A DNA stretch of 40,446 bases from a virus, in the IMG/VR virus record IMGVR_UViG_3300027749_000215, positions 1 to 40,446 of that record; one strand, 5' to 3'. Positions 38,278 through 40,446 of this stretch are shown piece after piece (position 1 is the stretch's first letter; every line of letters begins with the position of its first letter). Position numbers and translations under genes: made by a program. The notes under the pieces were generated by a model. The model ran no database searches, was not told where the DNA came from, and saw nothing but the letters and a program-made list of their open reading frames with translations.

Positions 38278-40345
38278 AAATCTCACTGTTCGAAACTTCA
38301 TGAGCGTGGGTGCCGCTACCCAGGCCATCAACTTTGATCGCAAGGACATTACCTTGGTCTTGGGCGAGAATCTTGATCTTGGCGGTGACGGATCACGCAA
38401 CGGCACAGGCAAAACCACAATCATCAATGCACTCAGCTATGCCTTGTATGGTAACGCTCTCAGCAACATCCGCAAGGACAATCTGGTAAACAAGACCAAT
38501 GGCAAAAACATGCTGGTCAGTCTGGAGTTTGCAGTCAACGGTGCTGAATACAGAATTGAACGTGGCCGCAAACCCAACGTACTCAAGTTCTATGTGAACA
38601 ACGAAGCCACTGTGGCCACAGACGAAGCACAAGGTGATTCAAGAGAAACACAAGACGCTGTGGAACGCATCATGAACATGAGTCACGACATGTTCAAACA
38701 CGTTGTGGCTCTTAACACCTATACCGAACCGTTTCTTGGGTTGAAAGCCAATGATCAACGAACTATTATTGAACAGTTGTTGGGCATTACCCTGCTGAGC
38801 GAACGTGCTGATGCAATCAAAGAACTGGCCAGAGGTACCAAAGATGCTGTATCTCAAGAAGAATTTAGAATCAGAGCAGTAGTCGAAGCCAACAGCCGCA
38901 TTGCAGAACAGATTGAAAGCCTCCGGCGACGGCGAGTGCTGTGGCAAAAAAAGCAAGACAGTGATCTTGAATATCTAGCCACACAGTATGCTGACCTAAC
39001 ACAAATCAACATTGAAGCTGAATTGTTGGCCCATCAAGCCCTTGCTGTCTACAATCAACAAAAGAAATCGCAGGATGCTCATACTGCCTTGGTGGCTAGA
39101 CAAACCGCCTGGAGACAAAAACAATTTCGAGATGTGGCTGAATTTAGAGCCAACTATGATCTACTGAGCCACATTGACATTGGGGCTGAACTGGCTGCAC
39201 ATACCGCTCTGGTTGCGCACACGCACCAAGCCAAGAACATTGCGGATCTTGAAAAATCAATTGCTCGTTGCCGTTCTGATGAGGTTCGAGAGAAAACCTC
39301 TATCGCTAAACTGAGTACAGAGATTGCCGAACTAGAAGAACACAAGTGTTATGCTTGTGGACAAGAGTTCCACGATGGAAGCCACGAAGCAGTGCTGGAA
39401 GCCAAACGAAAGACCCTGCAAGAAGCTGCACTACAGTCTGCGGCCACGACTAGTCAGCTGACAGAACATGCCGCGGCACTAGCGGCACTAGGCGCATTAG
39501 GCACACGGCCTGTCACACATTATCGCACCGAAGCAGAAGCCATACGACATTCAAGCGAGTTGGAAAATATTCAAAAGCAAATTGATGCCAAACTTGACGA
39601 ACTTGACCCCTATACTGAACAGGTGTCAGAATATACTGAGATTGTGCTGGGTGCTCAACCAGTTACTCACTACGACACTGAAGCCAAGGCTATCACACAC
39701 ATGAGTCAAGTTGCCAACCTGTTGCAACAGATCACAAACAAAACAGCCGAGACTGATCCCTATACTGATCAGATCGACGACATGACCAATCAGGCTCTAC
39801 AGATTGTGAGTTATGATGCCTTGAACGATCTCAATCGACTGCAAGAGCATCAGGACTTTTTACTCAAACTACTGACCAGCAAGGACAGTTTTGTTCGTAA
39901 GAAGATCATTGATCAAAACTTGAGTTATCTCAACGCAAGACTCACACACTATCTGGATCGTATTGGTTTGCCGCACACTGTAAAGTTTCAAAACGATCTC
40001 AGTGTCAGCATTGAAGAACTGGGTCGTGAACTAGACTTTGACAATCTCAGCCGTGGTGAACGCACCAGACTGATCTTGAGCCTTAATTTTGCATTCCGTG
40101 ACGTTTGGGAAAGCCTGTACTCTCCAATCAACTTGTTGTTTGTGGATGAACTAATTGACAATGGACTAGACACAGCAGGTGTAGAGAATGCTCTGGCCTT
40201 GCTCAAACGCATGAGTCGTGAACGTCACAAGAGTATCTGGCTTGTGAGTCATAGAGACGAGCTGAGTGGACGAGTAGAAAACATACTCAAGGTTGTGAAA
40301 GAAAATGGATTCACCAACTACAACACCGAGGTTGAACTTGCGTAG
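38264..40345 (+). CDS. 46: Recombination nuclease ATPase subunit gp46 (SbcC/Rad50-type)
   Basis: A 693-residue ABC-type ATPase. The P-loop is GSRNGTGKTT near residues 44-53, preceded by the insertion GENLDLGGD typical of the aquatic group. Long coiled-coil arms flank the zinc hook CYACGQ (Cys 362 and 365), where two molecules join through zinc. The signature motif is LSRGERTRLILSLN, Walker B is INLLFVDELID, and the H-loop is WLVSHRDEL. With gp47 it forms the end-resecting nuclease. T4 gp46 has 560 residues. Most of the extra length here is accounted for by a 56-residue tandem duplication in the first arm and a 50-residue duplication in the second. The start is TTG with a GGAG site. The end overlaps the next radical SAM gene. 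Confidence 0.96.
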   Translation: MIQIKNLTVRNFMSVGAATQAINFDRKDITLVLGENLDLGGDGSRNGTGKTTIINALSYALYGNALSNIRKDNLVNKTNGKNMLVSLEFAVNGAEYRIERGRKPNVLKFYVNNEATVATDEAQGDSRETQDAVERIMNMSHDMFKHVVALNTYTEPFLGLKANDQRTIIEQLLGITLLSERADAIKELARGTKDAVSQEEFRIRAVVEANSRIAEQIESLRRRRVLWQKKQDSDLEYLATQYADLTQINIEAELLAHQALAVYNQQKKSQDAHTALVARQTAWRQKQFRDVAEFRANYDLLSHIDIGAELAAHTALVAHTHQAKNIADLEKSIARCRSDEVREKTSIAKLSTEIAELEEHKCYACGQEFHDGSHEAVLEAKRKTLQEAALQSAATTSQLTEHAAALAALGALGTRPVTHYRTEAEAIRHSSELENIQKQIDAKLDELDPYTEQVSEYTEIVLGAQPVTHYDTEAKAITHMSQVANLLQQITNKTAETDPYTDQIDDMTNQALQIVSYDALNDLNRLQEHQDFLLKLLTSKDSFVRKKIIDQNLSYLNARLTHYLDRIGLPHTVKFQNDLSVSIEELGRELDFDNLSRGERTRLILSLNFAFRDVWESLYSPINLLFVDELIDNGLDTAGVENALALLKRMSRERHKSIWLVSHRDELSGRVENILKVVKENGFTNYNTEVELA
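38942..39277 (+). repeat. Tandem 56-residue duplication in the first coiled-coil arm of gp46
   Basis: Unit 1 starts with WQKKQ at residue 227 and unit 2 with WRQKQ at residue 283, exactly 56 residues (eight heptads) apart. They share INIEAELLAHQALAV against IDIGAELAAHTALVA. The DNA has diverged, so the duplication is old. Confidence 0.75.
39509..39808 (+). repeat. 50-residue duplication in the second coiled-coil arm of gp46
   Basis: PVTHYRTEAEAIRH at residue 416 recurs as PVTHYDTEAKAITH at residue 466, and each is followed about 29 residues later by DPYTEQVSEYT or DPYTDQIDDMT. It lies on the other side of the zinc hook from the first-arm duplication. Confidence 0.75.
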
Positions 40346-40446
40346 CATTCAAGTCTTGCATTTAGAACCCACAGATGTGTGCCAAGCCGCGTGTGCTTTG
40401 TGTGCCCGCGAAACTGATCAGGACTTCCGCAAGGATCGTCAGCATC
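40305..40446 (+). CDS. Second radical SAM protein, N-terminal part (partial)
   Basis: From ATG 40305 an open frame runs off the right edge: MDSPTTTPRLNLRSIQVLHL, then EPTDVCQAACALCARE. CQAACALC is a CX3CX2C cluster-binding motif, and the strand before it (VLHLEPTDVC) is where radical SAM proteins place it. The start inside gp46 is tentative; TTG at 40332 or 40338 would also serve. It overlaps gp46 by 41 bases. Only 47 codons are visible, so the subclass and substrate are unknown. Confidence 0.7.
   Translation, partial: MDSPTTTPRLNLRSIQVLHLEPTDVCQAACALCARETDQDFRKDRQH

Noticed and set aside
1-40446. tRNA genes, CRISPR arrays, insertion sequences or attachment sites
   Set aside because: No cloverleaf-like sequence, regularly spaced repeats, transposase/integrase motifs or flanking duplications were noticed.

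Overview
The window is part of the genome of a T4-like contractile-tailed phage (myovirus). The evidence is an almost unbroken set of T4-type core genes in T4-like order: the late sigma factor gp55 and the gp47/gp46 recombination nuclease on the + strand, and diverging from them a large baseplate and tail-fibre operon on the - strand (gp48/54-like, gp53, two hub-like proteins, gp5, gp25, gp6, a 4658-residue giant protein, fibre proteins). Several proteins look like those of aquatic T4-like phages (a gp5 without lysozyme, an extended gp55, giant structural ORFs), so an aquatic bacterial host is plausible. Nothing in the window identifies the host. I saw no tRNA, rRNA, CRISPR array, insertion sequence or integrase. 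Genes are packed end to end, with many ATGA or TAATG overlaps, and there is no gene-free stretch above 110 bases.

Region 1 (1-5796). The last 30 codons of a + strand gene face a - strand cassette of seven overlapping genes: a 101-aa conserved small protein, two related GT8-like glycosyltransferases, a 117-aa protein, a third GT-A-like protein, a radical SAM enzyme and a GT10/fucosyltransferase-like protein. A sigma70-type promoter at 5803-5831 and an upstream terminator hairpin set the cassette apart from the structural operon. It looks like a glycan-modifying accessory module. Its target (virion or host surface) cannot be read from the sequence.

Region 2 (5867-34508, - strand). This is the late structural operon, transcribed leftward from 34508: gp48/54-like tube cap, gp53, two hub-like proteins, gp5 needle, a Gly/Ala-rich protein, gp25, gp6, the giant protein (14 kb, about 35% of the window), a 48-aa protein, a 212-aa tail/baseplate protein and two fibre proteins. 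The giant protein carries seven FG-GAP-type blade motifs, three chitin-binding-like modules and serial beta-rich fibre modules.

Region 3 (34509-34615). This is a divergent control region. A strong extended -10 sigma70 promoter drives gp55, and a T4-late-like element points into the structural operon. This suggests a circuit in which gp55 made from the host-type promoter switches on the adjacent late operon.

Region 4 (34616-40446, + strand). gp55, accessory ORF A, gp47, accessory ORF B, gp46, then the first 47 codons of a second radical SAM gene. ORFs A and B are AT-rich, look like diverged relatives of each other, and sit between core genes. They are the least explained part of the window. 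gp46 starts at TTG and has duplicated segments in both coiled-coil arms.
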